Source of the DNA: Symbiodinium natans
Taxonomy: Eukaryota; Sar; Dinophyceae; Suessiales; Symbiodiniaceae
Length of the DNA stretch: 64,000 nt
Reading direction: 5' to 3'
NCBI GenBank assembly: GCA_905221605.1
Contig: CAJNDS010000152.1
Location: forward strand, 62,001-126,000
In this document: positions 17,325 through 34,799 of the stretch, piece after piece
Numbering within the stretch: position 1 is the stretch's first letter
Layout of the letters: every line of letters begins with the position of its first letter
Notes under the pieces: generated by a model
The model's input: only the letters and a program-made list of their open reading frames with translations
The model's database searches: none
Told to the model about the DNA's origin: nothing
Translations under genes and position numbers: made by a program

Positions 17325-17640
17325 GTGAAGCTTCCCTTGAAGCCCCCCCTTCAAGCCCCCCTTGAAGCCCCCCTTGAAGCCCCCCTTCAAGCCCCCCTTG
17401 AAGCCCCCCTTGAAGCCCCCCTTGAAGCCCCCCTTGAAGCCCCCCTTCAAGCCCCCCTTCAAGCCCCCCCCTTCAAGCCCCCCTTCAAGCCCCCCTTCAA
17501 GCCTTCGACCCTTCGCCTCCCCCCCCTCCCCCCTTCACCCCCCCCCCCTTCAAGCCCCCTTCAAGGGTCCGACCCTTCAGCCCCCCTTCAAGGGGGGCTT
17601 CAAGCCCCCCTTCAAGCCCCCCTTCGTACGAAGGGGGCGG
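17325..17640. repeat. C-rich array of CCCCCCTTGAAG / CCCCCCTTCAAG 12-mers
   Basis: Tandem 12-bp units in two forms whose cores, CTTGAAG and CTTCAAG, are reverse complements of each other. Confidence 0.85.
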
Positions 17641-18635
17641 GCCCAGCCCCTAAGTTGGAGTGATGCGCAATGCTTCTTTCTCTCAGCCTGGCGGCACCCG
17701 CGTGGCCAGGTATAGACCCGCACCGAGCAAACGAACCTTGTAATGCTTTTTCGATCTTACTGCACCACCTGGCGCTGCTCTTGAAGTGTTTTGCAAAAAT
17801 TGAGTAACGCGTGAGATGGTTGAAATCATACAAAATGCTTCTTACGGGTCCCAGTTGCTTACACCATAGGAAGCGATTGCGCATGAACCTGGCGCCTGCT
17901 AGATCGCTTTGGTGATTCCTGATGCAATGTGGTTTGCTTGCTAAGTCCTTGGAACTGGTGAGCGCTTTCAAGACGTGGGCTTCTACATGCTGGCATTAGT
18001 TGCAGGCACAGTGTCGCTCTGCGATTCCTGCAGTGTGGCTTGGTAAAGGAACTCCACGCCCACTGGCTGGCACCGTACAGTGTGGTCTTGCGACGGAACA
18101 CAACGGCTGATCACCATGAAGCAGCTTGGGCACCGCTTGGCGCCACTCAAGTGTTACTGCAATTCGGATTATTGCTTGTTTGCTTCAAGGTCGCTCCAGA
18201 TGTTGATCAACTGGAACCACCGTGGAGCATCGCGGGACACCTTTCCGTCCGGAAGAGTGCCCCCGGCCAAATCTCTTGTGGCATGTGATGATTGATGGAC
18301 ACTGAAATTTGTCGAGCCAGCACTTTCACTCTTGCTAGGCTGCCATATGCACCCTGCATACTTTGCATTTTTGCGACCTCTTTGAGCTTGGTGCTCAAGG
18401 ATCCGCCCTTGAACTACAACGACGCGTTTGAGTTCTGAGCGCGTGGAGAGTTTCTTAGCTTTCGCTCTTTCTTCTTGGTTTCCTTGTCTGCTTCGCTTGG
18501 TTGCTGGTGGTGTGTTGTTGTTGTTGCTTCGGTTGGTGGTGTTGCTTTCTTGTTCTTCTTGCTTCTCACGGCGATGATTTCACACAGCTCCCGCCGCAAC
18601 AAGTGGAAGCTCTTCGCTTTGGCTTTTGGCAGGTG
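17641..18635. other. No gene recognised
   Basis: Short chance frames only. There is a T-rich stretch around 18465-18560. Confidence 0.4.
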
Positions 18636-19203
18636 AGCCGGAGGTTTATCCTCCAGCTGGAAGTGGCCGGGCTCCGATCAAGACCTCAAGGCTCATGCAG
18701 GAAGAAGATGAAGCCACCGATTCGCCCCACTCCTCCAGATGTGCATTCTGGTCTGCTTTAGTGCGGACTTCGTCTAGGTTGACTGGGGGTGTTTGGGGAT
18801 GCCCAAATACCATCGTCTCACAAGCCTGGATGTGGCAAATTGGGAAAACTGAGAGCACTATGTTTCCCAAGCCTCACTCGGTTGGTTTCTTTCTTTTGCT
18901 GGTTTGATCAGGACTTCTCCAGCCTGAGCAGCAAAGTTAGGAGGTGGGTAAACCTCCCATCATGTCATCCCACTGCTCGCGAGCTTTTGGGCAGAATTAA
19001 AATCAATGGACGGCTGTTTTTTTCGAGACTCTGATCGACATGAAAGTTGGTGCGAACTTTCTTTGCCAGACTGTGGGTCGGCACCCTTGGCAACATAATG
19101 GAAGAGCCTCGCTGGGAGCTGGTGCCCTTCAAAGCACCACCGACTGAGCCTTGGAGGTTGCATCCTCCCAGTGAGAACACAGCAGAGGTTTCATCCTCGC
19201 TTC
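18636..19203 (+). repeat. Cluster of GGAGG...CCTCC hairpins
   Basis: Four inverted repeats with the same arm design: 18640-18654 (GGAGG-TTTAT-CCTCC), 18940-18957 (GGAGGT..ACCTCC), 19153-19168 (GGAGG-TTGCAT-CCTCC) and 19185-19198 (GAGG-TTTCAT-CCTC). They look like a second hairpin family, perhaps from another degraded retroelement. Confidence 0.55.
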
Positions 19204-24730
<5,527 letters not shown>

Positions 24731-24737
24731 CAGCAGA

Positions 24738-24895
24738 CAGAAGAAGAAGAAGCAGAAGCAGAAGCAGAAGCAGAAGCAGAAGCAGAAGCAGAAGCAGAAG
24801 CAGAAGCGGAAGCGGAAGCGGAAGCCGAAGCCGAAGCCGAAGCCGAAGCCGAAGCAGAAGCAGAAGCAGAAGCAGAAGAAGAAGAAGAAGAAGAA
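24738..24895. repeat. Hexanucleotide AGAAGC microsatellite with variants
   Basis: About 25 units of (AGAAGC)n shifting through GCGGAA and GCCGAA variants and ending in GAA. It gives long Glu/Ala, Lys/Gln, Leu or Ser/Ala frames in all phases, so those frames are not genes by themselves. Confidence 0.9.
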
Positions 24896-25090
24896 ATAAA
24901 GAGCGAGAGAATAAAAACACAGAAAGACATAAAGGTAAAGATGACGTATTATGCCGTGCGACTTTGCAAGATTATGGGGATCTGCCGGCTGGATCTTCGC
25001 TGATTTGATGTTGCCTCGATGACTTTATGGCAAGCCGGCCGATGTTTGGTGACGGCGTAGTCGCTCCGTCGGACAAAAAAATCAAGCCAG

Positions 25091-25109
25091 CCTGTAGCAT
25101 TGGCTCAAG
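25091..25109 (+). other. Relict spliced-leader-like sequence
   Basis: Nineteen bases ending in GTAGCATTGGCTCAAG match the 21-nt dinoflagellate spliced leader apart from small indels. Genomic relicts of this leader mark genes re-inserted from processed mRNA. It lies 6 nt before an ATG. Confidence 0.5.
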
Positions 25110-25115
25110 CTAAAC

Positions 25116-25313
25116 ATGGACAATCTCGTTCTCGTGCGGGAGTTACTTCCAGGCACCTCCGAATGTATGGAAGTTTCAGAATCCACCAAGTCAGAGCTTA
25201 TAGAAACGTTATGTGGGCAATGCTCTGGCTTGGCTCATGTTTCTGGATTCCGTGAATCTGGAAACTGCATCAGCTTGAAACAAGTATCAGCTTTCCTTCA
25301 GGATGGTAACTGA
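25116..25313 (+). CDS. 65-aa ORF directly after relict spliced leader
   Basis: ATG 6 nt after the leader-like sequence, stop TGA at 25311. The protein is short, acidic at the start (MDNLVLVRELLPGTSE) with three Cys. It has no signal peptide, membrane segment or family that I recognise. Position at the expected 5' end of a retroposed mRNA is the main reason to list it. It could be the first exon or a truncated remnant of a longer gene. Confidence 0.35.
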   Translation: MDNLVLVRELLPGTSECMEVSESTKSELIETLCGQCSGLAHVSGFRESGNCISLKQVSAFLQDGN

Positions 25314-25319
25314 TGAATC

Positions 25320-26660
25320 CGTTGCCGAGTTCATATCCTTGACTTCTGCAAGCGATGACGAGGCGATCTTTCTTGGCTAGTTGGCCTGGTCTGCAGTCGC
25401 TAGCAGATATCTGTCATGCCGTTGAGGCAAAAGGTTACTTGGAGATGGCCGGGGGCAACTTGCAGCAGGCATGGGGGACACGACACTGTTTCCTCTAGTC
25501 CTTTGCATTCGATTAGGCCCTTGGCTTGTTCTTCGAGATGGGCGGAGGATCTCCTGAATTCCCGACATGGCTTACCACAAGTGCTCGAGGATGCTTAAGA
25601 TTCTAAGATTCTGCCATTTCAGAAGCGTGCTTTGCCAGGCCCTCGGGCCGTCTCCATCTCCGGCCCCAGCAGCTTCGGACGAGAACTTAGATTCCTGGTA
25701 GCCCTCGCCATTCTCCCGTTCTTTTCACTTTCAGGGTCACGCCACGCTTCTGAGCTCGGTGCATAGGCAACCCATCAGCCGGTCATCGATGCAGATGTGG
25801 CTGCTGAAGTAGCGGCAGCAGCGGCTGCTGCTGGAATTGACACAGGCAAGTCATGGCTTGTCAGCGTGTAATGTACCTTCGGTGAGTTCAATGTGCTTTG
25901 TGGCATAGTGTGACCAACTGGGAAGCCCAACCTCTTGCAAGCTCTGGCCAATGCTATGCTCCACTTCTGCCGCAAGCTCTTTCTTTCACATTCCTGTCTT
26001 TTGGCCATCCAGACGGCTCAGGCCATCTAGCTGCCATTAGCTGCCCTTCTTCGAACCCCCCAAGTGCGTGCCCAAAGCGTGATTGCATGGCGCTAAGTTG
26101 CGAAGACGTTTCGCAGCCGCTGCGGAGACGACGGTCGTCGGTCACTTTCAGCTCCCAGCAGCGCTCAATGGGTTCATGCCTGATCCTGGCAAAGCGGAAA
26201 GCTGAGTGTTCCTACCATTGCCTCTTCTATCTGAGACTGCGCTGCTCACAGCCTCGCAGCTCCTGCTCTGACCCCCGACTGTCTCTCTGTTCCATGCCTC
26301 GCTTCGCTGGCTGGTGCGCCCTTTTTTGAAAGCCACCGAAATCCTTCCGCATCCGAGATCGAGAACCACGCACACTCCAGGAGCCCGCGCTGACTCAACC
26401 CGGGTTTCCATTTACATTTTCACACCCACGCGACCCTGCCAGACAGAAAGGGTAGGGGAGGTCGTTGCTGCGCGATAGCCCTTTGGATCTTGTCCTGTGC
26501 AAGGCCCGTTGGAGGATGCACACATGGCCTGGGACTTGGAGAACATCCTACGACATTCTCCTTTTATGGCCTAATGAATTTGACTCTACAGTGCTCGGAC
26601 CGCCAGTTTGATTTTCAGTGATGAAATACAGTTTGTGACAGCAGGCCGCGGAGGAGGAAG
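25320..26660. other. No gene recognised
   Basis: Ordinary-composition sequence; frames are short and lack motifs. Confidence 0.4.
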
Positions 26661-26671
26661 TACGGGCACCG

Positions 26672-27103
26672 TTGCCCGCTTATCAGGATGGTATGGTGTT
26701 GTTGCAATTTTTGCATTGTGGAGGTTTACTCTTGCCCATGTGCTCTGCGCAGGATCAGATCATCAATCCGGAGCTCGAGCATCGGAGGATGCAGGCAATT
26801 GTAGACAACTCTTACTGCAGCATACTGCAGCGGATCAGAAGGGCGAAGATGCGCTGCGCTTTGCAGTGGGCTTTGCAGGAGCAGATGGCTGCTGATTCCG
26901 CTGCAATGTTTCGGCGGATGTCCTTTGATCGCGGTGGTGATTCGGCCGGAGCATCTCGGTGTGCAGAGCGCGCAGATGCTGACAACCTAAGCGCAAGAAG
27001 AGTGCATGTAAGCCGTTCGGTTGCACCTGTCACACAGGCTGGTTCTGGAACGGGTGAAGAACAACAGGATGAGCAAATGGGAGAGGGCAAGGTGCGGACG
27101 TGA
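26672..27103 (+). CDS. Hypothetical helical ORF, possible terminal exon
   Basis: 143-codon frame ending in TGA at 27101. From about residue 27 the translation is helical and charged (INPELEHRRMQAIVDNSYC, then RIRRAKMRCALQWALQEQM). It ends in a Ser/Gly/Glu-rich tail. An AG before the IINPEL segment could be a 3' splice site, in which case the upstream part is intron. Composition looks more protein-like than neighbouring frames, but no family is recognised and no partner exon was found. Confidence 0.3.
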   Translation: MPAYQDGMVLLQFLHCGGLLLPMCSAQDQIINPELEHRRMQAIVDNSYCSILQRIRRAKMRCALQWALQEQMAADSAAMFRRMSFDRGGDSAGASRCAERADADNLSARRVHVSRSVAPVTQAGSGTGEEQQDEQMGEGKVRT

Positions 27104-27222
27104 GCACCGCTTTGCGCACCGGTTTCTGCCTGTTGTTGTTGATGGCATGGCAGTCCGTAGTCGTCTCTTCCAAACTCGGCTTCCAAATGTATGACGAAAA
27201 ACAATCCGAACTCCTGTTTAAT

Positions 27223-27319
27223 TGGGGGGGTGGCCCCCCCCCCCCTCCCCCGCCCCTCCCCCCCCCCCCCCAATAAGGAATGCAGGGTTCCGCACCAATA
27301 AGGAATGCAGGGTTCCGCA
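27223..27319. repeat. G/C homopolymer hairpin and 24-bp direct repeat
   Basis: TTGGGGGGG followed by C runs that can pair back. Then CAATAAGGAATGCAGGG-type 24-mers occur at 27271-27294 and 27296-27319. Confidence 0.75.
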
Positions 27320-27329
27320 ATTGTTGGAC

Positions 27330-30300
27330 CATGGCCCCCTGTATTGATTCTCTATTAAAAACAATAGGCTGCAGATCCCTGAGGTGCTGTAGCTTCGCAT
27401 CTCCGCAAGCAAAACAAGAAGCCTGCCGACAGATTTTTGAACGCCCCCCAAAAAACTCCTTTAAATGTGGGGGGGTATCCCCATACGAAATCCACCCTAA
27501 TGGAAAGTAGTCTTCCGGCGGGCTTCCGGCCGAAAAAAACCTCTTTAAATGTGGGGGGTTTGATTAAACAGGTGCTCGGATTAGGAACATCTGCCGGCTC
27601 TCGGGGCCCTTTTAGCACTGTGGGTCGGTGAACAATGGTGAACGACTCCAGTGAGTTTGGCTCATGGCATGAGATGCCAGCATCAATGTGTGCCAGCCAG
27701 TGAAGCTTTTCCCGAACCTTGCTTCCTCATGGATTGCGAACGAAATAGTCATTCTGCTAGATTTTGGGGTGATTTCTCCACTGCATAATGGTGGACTCAC
27801 TTTTGGCGGCGTTCAAGATGTGCTGCAGACAACAACCGCTCCCTTCATTCTGCCTTCTTCGCATTCCTTGGCATTTCGTGGCAGGTTTCCTGGTTGCTTT
27901 CACCTGCAAAAATATTGGCGTGAGTTTTGCAGGTTCCGCAGTCCAGTATCCCACTACCACCACTACCAGTCGCCACCAGTGTGTAGAACGTCCTGGAGCC
28001 ACGCGGTTGCGAGGACTCCTTTAGTCAGTTGCGAGGGTCTCGAGGCCTTGGCCCATACATTCGGGCCTTCGAAAGGTGTTAGCAGATTCCCCGCGCTCCG
28101 TTTGTGTGAGAGTCCAACATCAGGTGTCTACCTCATGACACGATGCAGCGCGTGACGAATCTTCATGAAATCCCAGACATGGGACTAATTCCGTGCACAT
28201 GCTGCAGATTACATACTCGTTTCCCAACACTCAGTTCCCAACCATGCTAGTGGCTTGTCACATACATAGCGCAGGAAACTTGTGAACCTCAACTTAAAAA
28301 GCCCGCCGAGCTGAAACTTATATGGCGTACCGTAGCACCACACTCGTGCTTTGTGTCTACCGACAGCTTACTTCAAGACATGAATCCCATAAGAGCAGTG
28401 CGGAAGTGGCATGAGAGTGGCCAGGGGAGATTGACCTGGTGCTGCCACCAAATTTATAGCCACTTGAAGTCATGAAGAAGTACTGAAATATCGGGAGCCT
28501 CCAGACCCCGCCAGGATTTTGCAGCCTGGACCTCGGGTGCCACGTCATGTACAAATGTGTACCAATGCGTTGGGAAAACCCAGGATTTTGAAGCGTGTTT
28601 GGGCGTGTTTTGCAGGGGCGAATTCAGCACCGCGATGTCTACGAAAGGGCTCTGGTGGAGCCCAGGATCTACAGATATCTAGGGTGCACTTCAGCCTTCA
28701 CGAGGATTGCAAAGCCGGGCATCGGCAGACACCATGAAGGAAGCGAGGGCTGGCGACGAGAACATTATGAAGACAGCAAGAACCCCAATTGAAATGGGGA
28801 GTAGTCCGAATAGATGGTAGCACCTTGGCTCTATCTACACCAACAAACCATGCCCGCACTGGTGCTCGATCATACGGTCTTATGTTGTATGACAAAATTG
28901 GCAGCAGTTTTGTGCTGTTTCTGTCGCACTGGATTTAAGATTCCTTCGCGCTGCCGACTGGCTTCAGGCCATCAACAAGCTTTTTGCCCCTCCGGAGTAC
29001 AACGAGGCTTTTTTCGCTTTCTTCGTGTTTTGCAAGAATCGCAAATCGCACAAATGAGCAGGGGAGCAGCTACTACGACACAATCGAGAAGGCCACTTTG
29101 ATCTGCAGGGCATAGGGGGTGAGTATGGGTGAGTGCAAGCGTGAGGCAAGTGGCATCTTGTGTTGTCAAGTTGTCAAGGCGAAGGCTGAAGGCAAATGGG
29201 TACTGGCTCGGGCCCGAGTGAGATTTTTACGTTCCAGTCGTCGCGCAGGAGATGGGAGAAATAACCGAAGCAGGCATTTCTCGGTTAATTATGCGAACAC
29301 TCTGAAAGTAGAACGCCATACCAACGAACTCGCTTTCAGCCTGGCTTGATGTTTAGTAGGAGCTGCGTGTAATTTGACACGGTCATCTCTTTCTTTTCTT
29401 TCAGGTCAATATCCAGCAGGCGGAAGTGTTTGCATCTCACACCCTGAACAGGGACGTGCGGGTCTTGAGGTTTTCCGTGTCTAGTAGCTGCAGCTGGTCG
29501 CGTTCATGCTGATGCAGCTTCAGTTTTCTCCTGGCGATGCATACAGAAAGTAGGCATTTACTTGCAACTTTGAGGTATGGAGTGATGACACCATTAAAGA
29601 CATTATCACAGGTTCGTTTCTGTTCTGGTGTGGGACCAAGGATCACGTGTCCTGACACGACATGATTCAGTTGCCAGCGGAGACAGCGTTCACATTGTTG
29701 TTAGGCAGCGGGATGACAAATCGGCCGAGGGTGACCAGTTTTGTCACTATCACCAATGCGGGTGCCAACTGCCTTTCTTCGTCCTGCCAAAATGCAATGT
29801 TTGCAGCCTGCTCGCGCATGCTCGGCTGTTCCTGAAGGCACCAGCTCCCTCACATTTGTGTCATTGATCCTCGGACTGGACGACGGGTCAAGGAGCGCTG
29901 GGAATTAGGCTTGTCAGGGCTCTGTCTTAAGACTTTCATGCAAGCACCGTGCCGCTCTTGGGTCCTGTGTCGCCGCTGTACATGTCCGCATGTCCCTGCA
30001 GAACTGGGATGGGCGCAAATGGGTTGAGTCCCATGCTGCAGCGGAGTGCCCGGGAGGGACTCCCAGCACAACCGTGCACGCTTTCTGCCTTCAGCCTTTT
30101 GCGTGAGCTTTGTGCAGGTACTTGTTTGGCTTTTTGGACCAGTTTTCCATGTCTAGGTTGAGGCCTCAGCATGGCAACACGCAGATCTGTTGTTTTTTCT
30201 CATGACCCCCTCCACCTGTCGAAACCTGATTTGGGCCCTGAAGCCCTGCTTGGTGAACGCAAGTCCTTCAACACTGGGGGCCGGGGAGCGAGGGACGACT

Positions 30301-30770
30301 TGGTTATGTTTTGTCCGAGGTCTCCGCCATCCATGTCACCGACCGCTAGTCCTGTGATGCATCCGAAGGCTCAGTGCACTTAGTGCCTCAGTGCACGCAT
30401 CACTCCCGGAAGGGCACGCAGGGCGCATCTGGTGCCAGGCTTCACCTCCAGATCCTTCCCAGATACAGCTTCATGGTTTTGAGGACATGGAGGCAGGCAT
30501 GGTGACGGCAGCAACAGAGGTTTGAAACATGTGTTGTGTGTAGCAGCTTTGGGTGAACATGCCTCGTTTTCTGGCAGTTAAGTTTACGGGGCGCGTATGT
30601 GTTTCGGATGACACATGAGCAGCGTGAGTTCTTGTGTTAAAGGCACCCATAGTGCACATGCACTACACCTGCCACATTTGTGAGCTCGGTCGGCCGTGTG
30701 TGTGATGCAATGAGACTTATTCTCTTGTAAATAACGAAGCATGCGCCTGCTGAGTTCCTTAATGTTGGAC
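27330..30770. other. 3.4 kb without recognisable genes
   Basis: Two copies of a CTTTAAATGTGGGGGG motif occur near 27462 and 27542. Otherwise only short frames without motifs. Confidence 0.4.
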
Positions 30771-30814
30771 CCTCCCCCTGAACAGTCGAGGCGTGGATGG
30801 GATCCTGAATAAAG

Positions 30815-31610
30815 GGCCCCGGGGTTTTATATGATTTTAATAGAGAGGAGTTTAGATAGATTTAAAAGGGATCCGTATGAATTTAAAAGGGAGCCGCGCG
30901 AATCGAAAAGGGGTCCGGGATGAGTTTATATGAATTTGAAAGGAATCCATAGGCTTTTTCCAAATTCGGAGCCTCCGGGTTGGGGCCCGGACATTAAAGA
31001 GGGCCCCGAAACAGTCCTATTATTGAGGGTCCGAGGGGGCCCCTGGACCACCCCCTTGCCGGATTGAGGGGGACCAATTTTTCAAAAGGTTTCCTTAAAG
31101 GAAAATATTGGTTTCGGGCCGGTTGGAATTCCGCAAATCGGCCTTTGAAATCCTAAGGCCCGGCTTTAAAATCAAAAGGCCCGGCATCCAAAATCGGGGC
31201 TCCGGGCCGGGGCCCGGACATTAAAGAGGGCCCCGAAACAGTCCCATTATTGATGGTCCGAGGGGGCCCCCCTTGTCGGATTGAACGAAACCAATTTTTC
31301 AAATGGTTTCTTAAAGAGAATTAATAGTTTCGGGCCGGTTGGAATTCAGGAGGTCGGCCTTTGAAATCCTAAGGCCCGGCTTTGAATTCATAAGGCCCGG
31401 CTTAAAGCCGGAGCCTCCGGGCCGAAACAAGCCCCAAATCCTTAAAAAATTCGGGTTTCGGGAACCGGTTGACTTTAAAGAGGACCCCGCAAACAGTCAG
31501 GGGGTCCTGAATAATTCGGCCAAATTGACTTTAAAGGGGAGGCCCCTACTAAAGAGGGTCCAACATTAACGATTCGGTGATCGAGGCCAAGAGTCTACCG
31601 GGGGTCACCT
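30815..31610. repeat. Degenerate tandem duplication, ~227-bp period
   Basis: Blocks GGCCCGGACATTAAAGAG (30984 and 31211), TTTCGGGCCGGTTGGAATTC, and GGCCTTTGAAATCCTAAGG recur in the same order. Upstream, GAATTTAAAAGGG-type units repeat at 30855-30950. Confidence 0.75.
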
Positions 31611-31750
31611 AATGTTAACGGCGCTTTCATAACTCCCCCCCCAAAAAAAAGACATCTGTTTTAAAGGACATCTGTTTTGCGTCCGGGGGTTTGGAGGGTG
31701 GTAAAAAAAGGGCAGGCGAGGTAATTAGTGTCTGGGGTCTGGGGGTCTGC

Positions 31751-31819
31751 GGGGGGCGGCGGGGGGGGGGGGGGGGGGGGGGTGGGTGGGTGGGTGGGTG
31801 GGTGGGTGGGTGGGTGGGT
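31751..31819 (+). repeat. Poly-G followed by (GGGT)n
   Basis: An uninterrupted G run and then about nine GGGT units, a strong G-quadruplex-forming sequence. Confidence 0.85.
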
Positions 31820-31829
31820 TCAATTGAAC

Positions 31830-34380
31830 TGTTTGGCAATCAGCAGGAAATGATCTGTTTAGCCATATGAGCCGGGAAACTGCTGCTAATTGAAAATAGT
31901 CCTGGACCGGGATCCCCGGACTGGCCGAGCATGCCAACATTTCCCACACCATTTATAAATGTAAGGTTAACCTTTCTGGTTGGGCTTTACCATCCATGCA
32001 TCCCCCGGCCATACTGTCCGACGCTTGCATCGCCGGAAATATGTCAGCGATGTTGGGGTTCTCGACAGGACTTGTCCGCGGGGTCACTGCGGGAGCCCCA
32101 CAATGGTCAGTGGCGGGAATCAGGGTTGCGAAGGTGGAGGGCATACAGGCCAAGTGCGATACTTCCACCGAAAAGGCGAGCCCAGGCCCTTGAGTTGATG
32201 CTGCGGGCCCCTCCATGAAAAAGCCTTCCAGGTCCCCCCCACCCATCCCCCACATTTTGGAGGTTTGCGGTGTGGAGGGAGAAATGGATGTTCCACCTCC
32301 TCAAATGGATGTTCCACCTCCTCATGAACTCTCGTGTTCCGGGTTGCGGTTGTAGCCAGCAAATACACAAAAGCGGGTGCAATATAAAACTTGCCCAAAG
32401 AGAGCTGTCGAATCGATGGTGCTCTATCGACAACGTGCTTGCTCTCATAGGGCCGTCTGTCTCCGATCTGGAATGCTGAGCCCGAATGATCCATGTCGGA
32501 TACCGCACTGTTCCCTTTACATACTTGCATCTTCTGAGAATGAAACCCTTCCAACTTCGTTTGGGATGATGCCGTCAGCTGTTTGGGTTGGGCCGAGCCG
32601 TGGTTTCGGTCCCGAGGCTTCCGGCCATTCACCGAGTTTTCGTTGCGGTCTTGTTTTCACTTGCAGCTCGGCGATCGATTTTCTCAAGTAGCTGTCGGGG
32701 AACCGGTGGAGTGGGCGTATGGAGCACCAGTGGAGAAAACCGAGGGCTGTGCTGGGGAATGCATAAGCTGCAAGCTATGGGGTTTAGACGCTATTGACGC
32801 AAGATTGCTCCCAGGTGGAGGGAGTGGAAACCAAGGAGGCCTATGCATTGCTCAGCTGCATCGTCGTAGTCCAGCATATGCAAAAAAAATCCTAAGAGGT
32901 CGTGTGCGTGCTGACAGGAGCCCGTGCCAGCCTTGCCAGAAGAACCAGCCGAGGGCACCGAGCATCTCAAGGCAGGTACACTGTGTCGCTACAAGCCGAA
33001 GAACAAGATCGATCAAGATCGCAAGCTGCAAAGCATCGAAGTTAGCTTCTTCGCCGTTTCAAGATCTTGTTGCGTTTTCAAGCAGGCCTCCTCAAACCCG
33101 TCTTGTGTGTTGAGTATTACATGATCACTCAAGAAACCTAATCAACATGTTCGATTTCCTCTGAGCGCCAATGACGTCCTATGCATTCAACGCAGCTTTT
33201 ATTGCCCCTTCTACTATGAAATCCTATGACTGCTTTGAGATACAGCTTTTGTTTTCCCTACTGTTGGAAGTTCTCTCTCACTTCGAGTTTTCGATGTGAA
33301 GCCCTTGCAGCCCACACCCTGTAGATTCCAACGAGAGCTGTGTGGGCCCATCAACTTTTATGAGAGTTGTGAGGGCTGGGTCGTCAGTAGTCAGAATTCA
33401 GTCCGACACCCATCCGCCCATTCCGGTGTGCCCTCCAGAGCCAAACAGCTGCACGCACTACGCGGGCGAAATGTGCGGCTGGCAGCAGCAGCGTGGCGTT
33501 CTGAACATCTCCAGTTGCTATCGGCTGGTCCATAGTATTGTCATGAGTTGTCTGTTGCAGCAAGTGATTCACTGCGCTGTATCGGTGACTGCGCGTGCCT
33601 GGGCAAACTAGATTTCCATAGTATCTGTCTCGACAGGTTTCGTTTCGTTTACCTTCTGGCCAGCGAGTAGCCAGACGATTTCGACCCGATGATCGGCTTG
33701 AACAGATGGTGGATGTCTGAGTCTTCTCGCAGTCTTAGGCGGAGTGTCGGGGAGAGAGAAAAAGAGAGAGCGGAATGCAGCGTGGCAAGTGCTGGCACAG
33801 TTTGTGGTCGCGGCCGCGTTGACGGAGAAACCGACCGAAAAGGTGGACTTGGCGACGCAGGCTCCTTGCTAATCACTTGCAGATAGCTTGCAGACAGCTT
33901 GCAGAATGCTTTAGACGCTTTAGACACCTTTTGCTTCTTTCACACCACTTTGCGCATCGTTGTTCAGTTTCCCACGCGGTCGCTTCGAGAAGTTGAGGGG
34001 GGCCTCTCCACCTTGATCAAGGATGCGAAGGCTCGGGGGCAATAGTTTAGGACTCAAAGCTCCGAAACTCACTTTAGTGGTTTAGCGCATTTTGGCGCCT
34101 CTGAGGTGGCTGGCAATCTTCTGCTGGTCAATATTCGGTCGTGTCCTCACCTTAGAGGACGAGAGCATGTTCCGCAGTTCCACAGCACACTTGTAGACAG
34201 CTCAGATATCCTGCAACATGCACCGCAAACTTGCGCTAACACCAATAGGACATGCCGCAATTAAGGGTAGTAATCGCTTTTGCTTTCACCCCGTTCTTTC
34301 TGTGTTTCCTTCGCAAGACAGATTCTTTTTCACACCCCAAAATGCAAGAGGACAGCATGCTTGCGCTCATAACCAGGCAA
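31830..34380. other. No gene recognised
   Basis: Short frames only. A 17-bp direct repeat (AAATGGATGTTCCACCT) is at 32282-32315. Confidence 0.4.
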
Positions 34381-34392
34381 CCTCCTGTTAAT

Positions 34393-34496
34393 TGTAAACG
34401 CTTGCGCGCGCCGCCTCGGCAGCCGGGCCGGCCCCAGGACAGGAAAGGAGGAAAGAGGGTTTCGCAAAAAAAGGGGAGGAAGGGCAGAGAGGTCAA

Positions 34497-34531
<35 letters not shown>

Positions 34532-34779
34532 GGGGGGGGGGGGGGGTGGGGGGGGGGGGGGGGGTGGGGGGGGTTGGGGGGGGTGGGCGGGAGTGTGTGG
34601 GGGGGGGGGGGGTGGGGTTTTGGGGCACTCTCCCTGTCGGAGCCACCGACAGGCGGGACCCTCCACGGCATCGGTTTGCAGCTCCTCCAAGCGATTGGGG
34701 GGGGTCCCACAGGGCGGGGGAGGAAGGCCCGATCCGGGTCTGCTTGTTCCAGACGCTTCTCCGCAAGAAGCCGAGGCGA
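34393..34779. mobile_element. Short element with inverted termini, copy 1
   Basis: The left 28 nt (34393-34420) are identical to 47125-47152. At the right, TGCTTGTTCCAGACGCTT (34741-34758) and AGCCGAGGCGA (34769-34779) recur at 47441 and 47468. CGCCTCGGC (34412-34420) and GCCGAGGCG (34770-34778) form a 9-bp inverted repeat. The interior differs and here holds a long poly-G. There is no coding capacity, so a non-autonomous element is possible. Confidence 0.45.
34497..34616 (+). repeat. Long poly-G tract (34 G run and interrupted extension)
   Basis: 34 consecutive G at 34497-34530, then G runs broken by single T. Extreme G-quadruplex potential; length may be unreliable in assembly. Confidence 0.85.
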
Positions 34780-34799
34780 ATTAAATACAGCTAAGTTAC

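Noticed and set aside
16854-17715. Repeat-containing ORFs on both strands
   Set aside because: Mirror-image open frames through a minisatellite and a C-rich 12-mer array; explained by composition.
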